From: Rhizobium rhizogenes NBRC 13257
Lineage (GTDB): Bacteria > Pseudomonadota > Alphaproteobacteria > Rhizobiales > Rhizobiaceae
Length of the DNA stretch: 64,000 bases
Direction: 5' to 3'
Assembly (NCBI RefSeq): GCF_000696095.1
Contig: NZ_BAYX01000021.1
Coordinates: 1 to 64,000 of the forward strand
Part shown: positions 41,089 through 49,916 of the stretch, one piece after another
Numbering within the stretch: position 1 is the first letter of the stretch
Layout: every line of letters starts with the position of its first letter
Translations under genes and position numbers: made by a program
The notes under the pieces: generated by a model
Told to the model about the DNA's origin: nothing
Database searches by the model: none
The model's input: only the letters and a program-made list of their open reading frames with translations

Positions 41089-41879
41089 GGCAGCGTGTAG
41101 AGCTTGTTGTCGGAGTCGAACGCCTTATTGATCGCGTCGCGAACTGCCGTGGAATTCTGGTAAAGGGCAACCAGTTCCTTCAGCGCCGGATTGTCCGCCT
41201 TGTCCTTGCGGACGGCGAAGACGATTGCGAACTGCTTGTCGTCGACGCCGGAATAAAGCAGGCCGGAAGACGGATCGAAGGTCTTGGCCGCGACGATGAA
41301 ATGCGGGTAGCCCTGCGCCAGATCGACGTCGCCGGTCACACGCGCAAGCTGCGGGCCTTCGATTTCCTTGAAGGTCAGCTTCTTCGGATTGTCGGTGATG
41401 TCATCCAGCGTGCCCTTGAAGCCGACACCATCGCGCAGCTTGACGAGGCCCGCCTTCTGCAACAGCAGCAGACCGCGGCCCTGGTTGACCGGATCATTAG
41501 CAATGGCGACCGTGCCGCCCTCGGGAATGCTGGCGAAGTCCTTATGCTTCAGCGAGTAGAGGCCGATATTGGCAAGCACGCCCTGGCCGACGCTGGTAAA
41601 ATCATAACCGCGCTCCTTAATCGCGTTGTCAAGGAAGGGCTTGTGCTGGAAATAATTGACGTCGATGTCGCCCGACTGCAGCGCGACATTCGGCGTCGTC
41701 CAGTCGCTGAACTCGACGATCTCGATATCCAGTCCCTTGGCCTTGGCCTCCGGAACCAGAGCCTCGATGGAATCGGCATAAACGCCGGGCACGACGCCAA
41801 CCTTCAGCGTCTCCGCGAAGGCCTGGGTGGAAAGCAGCAGAACGGCGGCCGCAAACAGATTTGCGATGGTAAGTTTCAT
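41076..41879 (-). CDS. metQ: MetQ/NlpA-type substrate-binding protein
   Basis: A 267-residue periplasmic binding protein with signal peptide MKLTIANLFAAAVLLLSTQAFA. There is no lipobox Cys, so it should be soluble. LKVGVVPGVYADSIEALVPEAKAKG, VNYFQHKPFLDNAIKERG and IANDPVNQGRGLLLLQKAGL are MetQ signatures. GAGGGGACATAG precedes the ATG. First gene of the organosulfur operon; with SfnB and NtaA-like enzymes downstream the ligand may be a sulfur compound other than methionine. Confidence 0.9.
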   Translation of the reverse strand: MKLTIANLFAAAVLLLSTQAFAETLKVGVVPGVYADSIEALVPEAKAKGLDIEIVEFSDWTTPNVALQSGDIDVNYFQHKPFLDNAIKERGYDFTSVGQGVLANIGLYSLKHKDFASIPEGGTVAIANDPVNQGRGLLLLQKAGLVKLRDGVGFKGTLDDITDNPKKLTFKEIEGPQLARVTGDVDLAQGYPHFIVAAKTFDPSSGLLYSGVDDKQFAIVFAVRKDKADNPALKELVALYQNSTAVRDAINKAFDSDNKLYTLPWLP

Positions 41880-42319
41880 CTATGTCCCCTCAGTCAAAAT
41901 AGGTGAGTCAACGCTCCCTCGATGGGGATGATCATAAAGACGATAGTTTTTATGCACAAAACGTGCCGTGCCAGAATCCGGAAGCACCGGGCAAATTTAT
42001 TCCGCGCTGCGGCATATCGGCGAAAAGTTTGCCGCGCATGGTTTGAACGGTGCCTCCGCAGCGGCGTGGCGAAGGCGAGATGCGGGCAAAACAGATCCCG
42101 CCATTTCGATGCAAGCATTCATCCGGTTGTTATGGTAAAAGACTATCTTCGCTAAAAAGATGTACTGCTCTTTCGTCGTGCTTCGCATGAGAGTTGATGT
42201 GCAGTCCGAACCCGGTTTGCGTCCGGCTTCCGCCCCGCAGCCTCGGCGTCCTTAAGGGACGCCCGATCCTCAGAGGCGCATCGACCCTCTGGCGAACGGA
42301 CCATTTGGGGGGATGAGAC
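41880..42319. other. Intergenic region between metQ and the PLD-like gene
   Basis: 440 bases between divergent genes. Near the metQ end lies CATAAA-N10-TTTATG (41933-41954), an inverted repeat of the size bound by LysR-type regulators such as CysB/Cbl. No SAM riboswitch was recognised. The far end carries GGGGGGATGAGAC, the ribosome binding region of the PLD-like gene. No RNA gene seen. Confidence 0.4.
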
Positions 42320-44017
42320 ATGCGAGTTATAGCGGCAAGTACGGTTCTGCGCGCCCGGGCAGTTGCGGGAACCTATGTGGTCATCCTGGCCTGGGACTTC
42401 GTCGCCGGGCAGGACGCCAAGAAAACCGGGCTGATGGGTTTCGCCATTCAACGCGAGGAGCTGAAGGACGGCGCTGTTGTCGAGCGCTACTGGATGACCG
42501 GCATCAAGCGTTTCAAGGACAAGGATAAAGGCCTGCCGCCGGGGACGCCCGTCAGCACGGCGGAGCATCCGGTGCAGAGCTTCCAATGGGCCGACTATAC
42601 GGCGGAAACCGATCACACCTACCGCTACCGGATCGTCCCGGTCTACGGCACGGTGAAGATGCTGCAGCTCGACACCGCCTCGGCCGTCACCCTCGAAATC
42701 GCGACCGAGCTGGAATATCTGCTCCATCCCGACAAGAGAAACGACCAGGCGCGCCACGACGTCTATTTCAATCGCGGCGTGATCGGCTCGCAGGCCTATG
42801 CCCGCCGTTTCGGCAACCGCATGCCCAACGCCGACAATCCCATGGCCGAGGAAATGGTCTGGCTGTCGCGCGGGCTCTTCGAGGCGCTCATCAAGTTCAT
42901 CGGCCTTGCCGAGGATCATCGCTTCGGGCTTCGCGCCGCACTCTATGAGTTCCACTATCAGCCGGTCGCGAATACCTTTGCCAAGGCAGTGGAAGCCGGC
43001 GCCGACGTGAAGATCGTCTTCGACGACGAAAAGACCTACAAGGCCGCAAACGAAGCGGTCATCCACAATGCCCGGCTCGACGAGATGAAGGTAGTCATCC
43101 CGCGCACCGTGACCGAGGGCATCCGCCACAACAAGTTCATCATCCTGCTTGAGGATGAAAAGCCGATCGCGGTCTGGACGGGGTCAACGAATATTTCCGA
43201 CGGCGGCATCTTCGGCCACTCGAATGTCGGCCACATCGTCTGGAGCCCGGCGATCGCGGAGACCTATCTCGAATACTGGACGCTGCTGTCGCAGAACCTG
43301 ACGCCGACCAAGTTGCGGCCGAAAAATCGCGACTTGACGCCCCTTCCCCCTGGCCGCACCCAGCCAAACAGCGTCACGCCGGTCTTTAGCGCCCGCGATG
43401 CGAAAGACAGCAGCGAATCGCTGCAATGGTATGCCGACCGGATGGGCGAGGCGCAGGAGATTTCCTGCATCACGCTCGCCTTCAACCTCGACAAGGTCTT
43501 CAGCAAGGTGATCGCCCAGGACAATGACGTGCTGCGCTATATCGTCAAGGACGACGACCTTGGTGACGGCGAGATCATCGGCCGCGACCGCGATGTCCTG
43601 TTCGCCGCCGGCGGACGGCTGGAGGCTGGTGCTCTGGCAAATTTTCTGGCCGAGCGCGACAACCCGCTCAACACCAACGACTACATCCATGACAAATTCA
43701 TGCTGGTCGATCCGTTGAGCGACGACCCGCTTGTCGTCAGCGGCTCGGCGAATTTCAGCCAGCCCTCGCAGCGCATCAATGACGAGAACATGATCGTCAT
43801 TCGGGGCGATACGCGTGTCGCCGATATATATTTCGGCGAATTCATGCGCATTTTCGACCATCACTACGCTCGCTATGTCGTCAAGAAGCTCACCGATGCC
43901 AACAAGCAGGATCCGGATGCCGGATATCTGAAGGCGAACCCGGAGGACTGGCTGCGCGGTCAGTTCGACGAACGGAGCTACAAAGCCAAGCGCCGGAGAT
44001 ATTTCGTCGGACCATGA
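42320..44017 (+). CDS. Phospholipase D-like domain protein
   Basis: A 565-residue protein. The first ~120 residues look like an Ig/FN3-type beta domain (YVVILAWDF ... HTYRYRIVPVYG). Two PLD motifs follow: IRHNKFIILLE near residue 270 and the complete HDKFMLVD (HxKx4D) near 456, with VWTGSTNISDGG and VVSGSANFSQPSQ after them. In the first motif the Asp is not in place, as occurs in divergent PLD proteins. No signal peptide or membrane segment. It might hydrolyse nucleic acid or phospholipid; the substrate is unknown. Confidence 0.78.
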   Translation: MRVIAASTVLRARAVAGTYVVILAWDFVAGQDAKKTGLMGFAIQREELKDGAVVERYWMTGIKRFKDKDKGLPPGTPVSTAEHPVQSFQWADYTAETDHTYRYRIVPVYGTVKMLQLDTASAVTLEIATELEYLLHPDKRNDQARHDVYFNRGVIGSQAYARRFGNRMPNADNPMAEEMVWLSRGLFEALIKFIGLAEDHRFGLRAALYEFHYQPVANTFAKAVEAGADVKIVFDDEKTYKAANEAVIHNARLDEMKVVIPRTVTEGIRHNKFIILLEDEKPIAVWTGSTNISDGGIFGHSNVGHIVWSPAIAETYLEYWTLLSQNLTPTKLRPKNRDLTPLPPGRTQPNSVTPVFSARDAKDSSESLQWYADRMGEAQEISCITLAFNLDKVFSKVIAQDNDVLRYIVKDDDLGDGEIIGRDRDVLFAAGGRLEAGALANFLAERDNPLNTNDYIHDKFMLVDPLSDDPLVVSGSANFSQPSQRINDENMIVIRGDTRVADIYFGEFMRIFDHHYARYVVKKLTDANKQDPDAGYLKANPEDWLRGQFDERSYKAKRRRYFVGP

Positions 44018-44101
44018 GGAATTGCGGCCATTCCGCTCTTTTCACAGGGACTAAACCCAGCCTAGGTTAGGAGACCGAACTCCAGACAAGGCTGACGCTC
44101 C

Positions 44102-45013
44102 ATGCCAACGCATCGCTTCGTTCCGACCACCTATCACAATGTCATCGGCTCCCTTTCCCCGGCATTGCGCATTGCCGATGGTGACACCGTCATCACTGAG
44201 ACGATCGATGCCGCCGGCTATGACAAAGACGAGGTTCGGCAGGCCCCGGGCCCCAACCCGATGAACGGCCCAATCTTCGTTGAAGGTGCGGAGCCGGGCG
44301 ATTCTCTCAAGGTCGAAATTCTTGGCATGGTCCCGACGCGCGACACAGGTTTTACCCGCAGTGTCGTTGCCGGCAATGTTGTCGATCCCTCGGACATCAG
44401 GACATTGCCGGCAGGCGACAAGGCGATCTGGCAGATCGATCGCGAAGCTTTGACGACCCGGCTTTCCGAGCCGGTTGCCGGTCTGGAAGCTTTCGTGCTG
44501 CCGCTATCGCCGATGATCGGCTGCTTCGGCGTTGCTCCATCCCTCGGCCAGGCCATTTCGACCGCCACCAGTGGCGAGTTCGGCGGCAATATGGATTATC
44601 GCCTGCTCAGCCCCGGCACGACCATCTGGTTTCCGGTCTCCGCACCCGGCGCGCTCTTTTTTCTCGGCGACTGCCACGCGGTACAAGGAGACGGCGAGAT
44701 CGTCGGGACCGGTATCGAAACCACCTTCGAGGTGACGGTGCGGCTCAGCGTCGAAAAGAAGAAAACGATCGTCTGGCCGCGCGGCGAGACGGCGGATGAT
44801 ATTTTCACCATCGGCAACGCCCGGCCGCTCGACCAGGCGCTACAGCATGCGACCAGCGAAATGCTGCGCTGGCTTGAAGCCGATTACGGCCTCGACAAGA
44901 CCGCCGCCAGCCACCTGCTCGGCCAGGTCGTGCGCTACGATGTCGGCAATGTCTTCGATCCGGCCTATACCATGGCCTGCCGCGTATCCAAGAGCTGGCT
45001 GACGCGGCGCTAA
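44102..45013 (+). CDS. Acetamidase/formamidase family protein
   Basis: A 303-residue FmdA/AmdA-type amidase: HNVIGSLSPALRIADGDTVITETIDAAG, GPNPMNGPIFVEGAEPGDSLKVEI, GCFGVAPS, then FLGDCHAVQGDGEIVGTGIE, the family's conserved metal/active-site block. It hydrolyses short amides to ammonia and acid. It stands alone; its stop codon abuts a repeat element. Confidence 0.9.
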   Translation: MPTHRFVPTTYHNVIGSLSPALRIADGDTVITETIDAAGYDKDEVRQAPGPNPMNGPIFVEGAEPGDSLKVEILGMVPTRDTGFTRSVVAGNVVDPSDIRTLPAGDKAIWQIDREALTTRLSEPVAGLEAFVLPLSPMIGCFGVAPSLGQAISTATSGEFGGNMDYRLLSPGTTIWFPVSAPGALFFLGDCHAVQGDGEIVGTGIETTFEVTVRLSVEKKKTIVWPRGETADDIFTIGNARPLDQALQHATSEMLRWLEADYGLDKTAASHLLGQVVRYDVGNVFDPAYTMACRVSKSWLTRR

Positions 45014-45078
45014 AGCAATTCCAGGAAAAGTACGCAGCGGTTTCCGTCCGGAATTGCGTCAAAACGAGAGGATAGAGC
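45012..45078. repeat. Rhizobial intergenic palindromic repeat
   Basis: GCAATTCC (45015-45022) and GGAATTGC (45050-45057) flank a centre with GGAAAA and TTTCC, and are followed by GTCAAAACGAGAGGATAGAGC. I recall near-identical elements scattered through Rhizobium and Agrobacterium genomes. It begins immediately at the amidase stop codon. Confidence 0.65.
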
Positions 45079-45094
45079 TGTTCGGCGAAATCGA

Positions 45095-46840
45095 TCAGCC
45101 GGCGTCGCGCGATTGGTCCCGCCTCTGGTTGCGCGAGACGTTCATCTCCTGCCGTTCCTGCGCCAGGCTGCTGACGGCGGCGCGCAGTTGCGGGTGGCGG
45201 GACATGAACAGGTTGAAATCGCGACGTTCCAGGACAAGGAACTGACAGAAGTCGACGGCGACCACATCGGCTGTTCGTCGCGCGCCCGTCAAGACCGCCA
45301 TTTCGCCGAAGAAAGAGCCGGCGTCGAGCGGGATTTCCTCGTCCTCGAGCTGCACTTCGACCGCGCCGGAAGCAACGAAGAACATGCTGTCGCCCCGGTC
45401 ACCGGTGCGGATAACCCGATCGCCCGGCAATGCCGATCGTGGCCGGAAGAGCAGCAGCAGTTCCTCCTGCGCGCCCTCGTCGAGCTCGGCGAACATCGGA
45501 AAGGTCTCGATCAACTGCTCGATTTCGAGATGATGCTGCCGGTCGCGCTCTTCGCGCTGCTCGCTGATGACGGCCAATTCGCGATACAGGCTATCATGCT
45601 TCGCCGTGCCATAATTGGACGCGAAGGCAGGCCATCGGGAAAAGATCCATGCCTCCAGCCTCCCAGTGCCGGCGAAAACCAACTGATTGAGCGTGATCGA
45701 CAAAATCGCGCCGGCAAGGATCAGATCCTGCCCCTCGCGCGGCAACAGCCCCAGCGAAACGCCGAGGCCCGCCAGGATAAAGGAAAACTCGCCGATCTGG
45801 GCAAGCCCGGCGGCGACGGCAAGGCCCATGCTAACGGGATAGCGCAGCAGCACCACCACACAGAAGGCAATCAGCGCTTTCCCGAGAATGATGAGGGCGA
45901 GCACGCCGATGATCATCAACGGTTCGCGCACCAGTACCGAGGGATCGAAGAGCATGCCGACGGAGACGAAGAACAGCACTGAAAAGGCATTCTGCAACGG
46001 CAGGGAATCGGCGGCCGCCCTGTGGCTGAGATGGGACTCGCTCATGATCAGGCCGGCGAAGAACGCGCCGAGTGCAAAGGAAACGCCGAATATCTCCGCC
46101 GCTCCGAAGGCAATGCCGAGCGCGATGGCGAGAACGGACAGAGTGAAAAGCTCGCGCGAACCGGTGCGCGCCACCGAGGTCAGCAGCCAGGGAACGATCT
46201 TCGGGCCGATGAAGATCGCAACGGCGGCAAAAGCGGCCACCTTGAGGAGCGTGATGCCGATGGTCAGCCAGATCGACCCCGTGGCGGCATGGCCGCCCGC
46301 ATCGGCATGTCCCCCGAGCGCTCCTGCAAAGGCCGGCAGCAGGACGAGCGCCAGCACCATCGCCAGATCCTCGACGATCAGCCAGCCGACGGCGACGCGA
46401 CCATTGGTCGAACTCACCAGATTGCGCTCCTCCAGTGCCTTCAGGAGCACGACGGTACTGGCGACGGCAAGGCTCAAGCCGAGGACCAGGCCGGCGCCGA
46501 TGCCCCAGCCCCACAGCGACGCAAGACCGATGCCCAGAAGCGTGGCGATGGCGATCTGACCGATCGCACCTGGAATGGCGACCCCGCGCACGGCGAGCAG
46601 GTCCGCCGCCGAAAAATGCAGCCCGACGCCGAACATCAGGAGGATGACGCCGATCTCGGCCAATTGCGAAGCGAGCGCCATATCGGCGACAAAGCCCGGC
46701 GTCGCCGAGCCGATCATCACACCGGCGACAAGGTATCCAACCAGCGGCGGCAAATGCAGCCGGTCGGCGAGATAGCCGAAAATGGCGGCAAAGCCAAAAC
46801 CGGCGGCAATCAATGCTATCAATGCGACGTCGTGCGGCAC
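45095..46840 (-). CDS. CPA2 cation:proton antiporter with C-terminal cyclic-nucleotide-binding domain
   Basis: A 581-residue membrane protein. Residues about 1-400 form the Kef/YbaL-like exchanger with 12-13 segments (LPPLVGYLVAGVMIG, GWLIVEDLAMVLALVLLPA, GAFFAGLIMSESHLSHRAAAD). In place of the usual TrkA-N (RCK) domain, residues about 430-560 are a cAMP/CRP-type sensor: FPMFAELDEGAQEELLLLFRPR, RTGDRGDSMFFVASGAVEVQL, SFFGEMAVLTGARRTADVVA. Ligand gating of K+ or Na+/H+ exchange is inferred. Confidence 0.88.
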   Translation of the reverse strand: MPHDVALIALIAAGFGFAAIFGYLADRLHLPPLVGYLVAGVMIGSATPGFVADMALASQLAEIGVILLMFGVGLHFSAADLLAVRGVAIPGAIGQIAIATLLGIGLASLWGWGIGAGLVLGLSLAVASTVVLLKALEERNLVSSTNGRVAVGWLIVEDLAMVLALVLLPAFAGALGGHADAGGHAATGSIWLTIGITLLKVAAFAAVAIFIGPKIVPWLLTSVARTGSRELFTLSVLAIALGIAFGAAEIFGVSFALGAFFAGLIMSESHLSHRAAADSLPLQNAFSVLFFVSVGMLFDPSVLVREPLMIIGVLALIILGKALIAFCVVVLLRYPVSMGLAVAAGLAQIGEFSFILAGLGVSLGLLPREGQDLILAGAILSITLNQLVFAGTGRLEAWIFSRWPAFASNYGTAKHDSLYRELAVISEQREERDRQHHLEIEQLIETFPMFAELDEGAQEELLLLFRPRSALPGDRVIRTGDRGDSMFFVASGAVEVQLEDEEIPLDAGSFFGEMAVLTGARRTADVVAVDFCQFLVLERRDFNLFMSRHPQLRAAVSSLAQERQEMNVSRNQRRDQSRDAG

Positions 46841-46989
46841 CGCGACCCTTCCCGTTTTCCGGCGTTGCCGCCGTGTTCCTGCTGTTTCGCGCTACGCTAG
46901 CATCGCATTTGCGGGGACGTCTACGGGATCATGCGAAACAAAAGACAAACCGCCGCCTTGCCGAAATAAGGCGACGGCGAAAGCAGCGG

Positions 46990-48036
46990 TTACTGATCGA
47001 GAACGATCTGCAGCTTGACGTCGCTCGGGCGTGCTTCCACGGCGCGATCGAAGGCTTCGATCGATTGCTCGAATGTAAACGTCTCCGAGATCAGCGGCTT
47101 CAGGTCGACGCGGCCGGAGGCGATCAGCGCGATCGAGCGCTCATATTGATGCGCGTAGCGGAAGACCGTTTCGATGCGGACTTCCTTCGTCGAGGCGGTC
47201 GAGACATCAAAGCCGACCGGGGCGACCGGCAGGCCGACGGCGACGATAACGCCGCCCGGACGCGGCAGCTCCATCACGGTCTCCCAAGCCTTCGGCGAAC
47301 CGGAGCATTCGAAGACGACATCCGCGCCCCAACCGTCGGTCAGGCGCCTGACCTCCTCGATCAGGTTCTTCTCGCGGATGTTGACGGGGATCACGCCCTG
47401 ATACTGCGCAGCGATATCGAGCTTCGGCTGGGCGAGATCGGCGACGATAGCACGGGCGCAGCCGCCGGCGAGGGCTGCGATGGCGACCATGGTGCCGATC
47501 GGCCCTGCGCCGAGCACGACGGCGGTATCGCCGGGTGTAATCTTCGCCTTGGCCGCCGCCTGCATGCCGACCGCGAAAGGCTCGACCATCGCACCCTCCG
47601 CAAAGCTGACATTGTCCGGAAGCTTGAAGGTGTAATTGGCCGGGTGCACGACAAAGGGCGTCAGCACGCCATGGATCGGCGGCGTCGCCCAGAAGGTGAC
47701 GGCGGGATCGACATTGTACATGCCGAGGCGGCTCGCCTTCGAATTGGCATCGGGAATGCCGGGCTCCATGCAGACGCGGTCGCCGACCTTCAGATGAGAA
47801 ACACCGGCACCGACTTCGACCACCGTGCCGGCCGCCTCATGACCAAGCACCATCGGCGCATTGACGACGAACGGGCCGATACGGCCATGGGTGTAATAAT
47901 GCACATCCGATCCGCAGACGCCGACCGTGTGGATCTTGATCTTCACTTCGCCCGGCCCGACCTCCTGTGGCAGGTCGATGTCGCGCAGCGCCAACTCATG
48001 CTGACGCTCCAGTACCAGGGCACGCACCTTGCTCAT
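46990..48036 (-). CDS. Zinc-dependent polyol (xylitol/L-iditol type) dehydrogenase
   Basis: A 348-residue medium-chain dehydrogenase. Catalytic zinc ligands lie in GVCGSDVHYYTHG and GHEAAG with a later Glu (MVEPFAVG). The structural-zinc Cys cluster of horse-liver-type enzymes is lacking, as in sorbitol/xylitol dehydrogenases. The Rossmann motif is VVLGAGPIGTMVAIAAL. AGAGGAAAGAC precedes GTG 48039/ATG 48036. No sugar transporter adjoins it. Confidence 0.87.
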   Translation of the reverse strand: MSKVRALVLERQHELALRDIDLPQEVGPGEVKIKIHTVGVCGSDVHYYTHGRIGPFVVNAPMVLGHEAAGTVVEVGAGVSHLKVGDRVCMEPGIPDANSKASRLGMYNVDPAVTFWATPPIHGVLTPFVVHPANYTFKLPDNVSFAEGAMVEPFAVGMQAAAKAKITPGDTAVVLGAGPIGTMVAIAALAGGCARAIVADLAQPKLDIAAQYQGVIPVNIREKNLIEEVRRLTDGWGADVVFECSGSPKAWETVMELPRPGGVIVAVGLPVAPVGFDVSTASTKEVRIETVFRYAHQYERSIALIASGRVDLKPLISETFTFEQSIEAFDRAVEARPSDVKLQIVLDQ

Positions 48037-48311
48037 CACGTCTTTCCTCTTTCAGAAGTCATTCCGCCCCCGCACGGCCGCAAGGACATCCTCATTCGTT
48101 ATATAGCCATGACTTGCATCACAAAATGACCTTTCCGCGAAAACCAGACCAATTTGGCTCAATATGAGGGAAAATGGCGCGAACCGCCCATTAGTATATT
48201 AATATTAGAATATCATTTTAAAGAGACGCCCCAGGACTAATCATATTGGCAATATTGACTAGTGCTCCATTTCTTGTCCTTTTAGCAGGTACGGAACAGG
48301 AGGACGCTCAA

Positions 48312-48449
48312 ATGGTATATGACTGGACCGGCCAGCGCACCCGCCGGACGAAGGTGCTGCGCGCAGCGAGCATCGCACTATTTCTTCTCTTTTTGATCAC
48401 AGTCCCCGTTTTACTGCTGCATTACAACTTCATTCAGTATCCTTATTGA
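48312..48449 (+). CDS. 45-residue single-pass membrane protein
   Basis: A short ORF missed by length filters of 60 codons, with AGGAGG (48298-48303) eight bases before ATG 48312. The N-terminal 17 residues are polar and basic (DWTGQRTRRTKVLR), followed by one transmembrane helix (ASIALFLLFLITVPVLLLHY). The positive-inside rule puts the N-terminus in the cytosol. Function unknown. An in-frame extension to 48246 has no start signal. Confidence 0.6.
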   Translation: MVYDWTGQRTRRTKVLRAASIALFLLFLITVPVLLLHYNFIQYPY

Positions 48450-48488
48450 GTCGCCGGACGACGATTGCTTTCGGCTGGCCACCCCTGA

Positions 48489-49916
48489 TCAGGCGGCCCT
48501 TTTGGCGTTCGGCTTCCGCTTGCGCGAGACGTTATCCCCAGCTTTCGGATCGAGCGGCAGGCAATCGAGAACGGCCAAGAGCGCGATGACGCCGAGCATG
48601 AGGAAAGCCAGGCGAAATTCGATGGCGGTGATCCCGCTCATGCCGAGCGGCGCGCTGATGGCCTGGCCGATGCGGATGCCGATGGCGCCGACGGCAATCC
48701 CCATTCCCATCGTCAGCTGAAAGGCCGTGCTGAACAGCGTATTGGCGCCCGTCATCTGCCGCGGCGGGATGTCGGCAAAGGCGATGGTGTTCAGCGCCGT
48801 GAAATGCATCGAGCGGAGCATGCCGCCGATGAACAGCACGGGGATGATGAACCAGATCGGCGTATCCGGGGAAAACAGCGCACAGGCGGCGATGAAGATC
48901 GCATTGAGGATGCCGTTGACGATCAACACCGGCTTGAAACCGAAACGCCGCAGGATCGGTGTCGTACCCGGCTTCATCGCCAGATTGCCGGCAAAGACCG
49001 CCAAGGTCAGCATGCCTGCATGAAAGGCGCTCAACCCGAAGCCGACTTGGAACATCAGCGGCAGCAAGAAAGGCACCGCGCCGATAGCAGTGCGAAACAG
49101 CGACCCACCCCAGATGGTCACGGCGAAGGTCGGCAGCTTCAATCCTGAGAGGTCGATCAGCGGATGCTCGCTTCTGCGGAAGTGGACTATAGCGACGGCA
49201 AGCAGCACAAAGCCGGCAATGACATAGGCCCAGGCTTCCAGCCAGACCGGATCGGGACGGCCGATAAGCTCCAGCCCGTACATCAGGCTCGCGAGGCCAA
49301 AGCCGCTGATGACGAAGCCGATCCAGTCGAAAGGAGGGCGGGCCGCACTTTTCGTTTCCGGGATCAATACGAGCGCGAAGATGAACGCCACTATGCCGAG
49401 CGGCAGGTTGAGATAGAAAATCCAGCGCCAGCTCGCATGGTCGGTGATGAAGCCACCGAGCGGCGGCCCCAGAATGGGCGCCACCAGCGCCGGCCAGGTG
49501 ATCGTCGCAATCGCCGAGATCAACTGGTCCTTCGGCGTGTTGTTGAGGACCACAAGCCGGCCGACCGGCACCATCATCGCGCCGCCGATACCCTGCAGGA
49601 TCCGCATGGCGACGAAGGAACCGACACCGTTCGCCAGACCACATAGGACGGAGGCGAGCGTGAAAATGACGACAGCCGTGGTGAACACCAGGCGCGCGCC
49701 GAACCGGTCACTGATCCAGCCGCTGATCGGGATGAAGATACCAAGCGTCAGGAGATAGGCGCTCATGCCGATATTGAGATCGACGGGCCGGGCGCCGAAG
49801 GACGCTGCCATCTGCGGCAGGGCAGTGGCAATAACGGTGCCATCGAGGTTTTCCATGAAAAAGGCGCCAGCCACGAGCAGCGCAATCAACAACGGTCGGG
49901 AGCCGGAGGTCTGCAT
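48489..49916 (-). CDS. DHA2-family MFS exporter (EmrB/QacA type)
   Basis: A 14-helix-type drug:H+ antiporter, 475 residues from ATG 49916, which follows GGGAGGAGGCA. ATGs at 49943 and 49952 are alternatives. LVAGAFFMENLDGTVIATALPQMA is the DHA2 helix-1 motif, ISDRFGARLVF the loop 2-3 motif, and GRLVVLNNTPKDQ follows helix 4. Substrate unknown. A GntR regulator is divergent to it at 50353. Confidence 0.88.
   Translation of the reverse strand: MQTSGSRPLLIALLVAGAFFMENLDGTVIATALPQMAASFGARPVDLNIGMSAYLLTLGIFIPISGWISDRFGARLVFTTAVVIFTLASVLCGLANGVGSFVAMRILQGIGGAMMVPVGRLVVLNNTPKDQLISAIATITWPALVAPILGPPLGGFITDHASWRWIFYLNLPLGIVAFIFALVLIPETKSAARPPFDWIGFVISGFGLASLMYGLELIGRPDPVWLEAWAYVIAGFVLLAVAIVHFRRSEHPLIDLSGLKLPTFAVTIWGGSLFRTAIGAVPFLLPLMFQVGFGLSAFHAGMLTLAVFAGNLAMKPGTTPILRRFGFKPVLIVNGILNAIFIAACALFSPDTPIWFIIPVLFIGGMLRSMHFTALNTIAFADIPPRQMTGANTLFSTAFQLTMGMGIAVGAIGIRIGQAISAPLGMSGITAIEFRLAFLMLGVIALLAVLDCLPLDPKAGDNVSRKRKPNAKRAA

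Noticed and set aside
41880..42150. SAM-II riboswitch upstream of metQ
   Set aside because: No pseudoknot pattern or conserved SAM-II core could be found by eye; a covariance search would be needed to be certain.
42152..43129. 325-codon minus-strand ORF
   Set aside because: Antisense to the PLD-like gene with no motif.
46813..48129. 438-codon plus-strand ORF
   Set aside because: Antisense to the polyol dehydrogenase; Asp/Arg-rich shadow composition.
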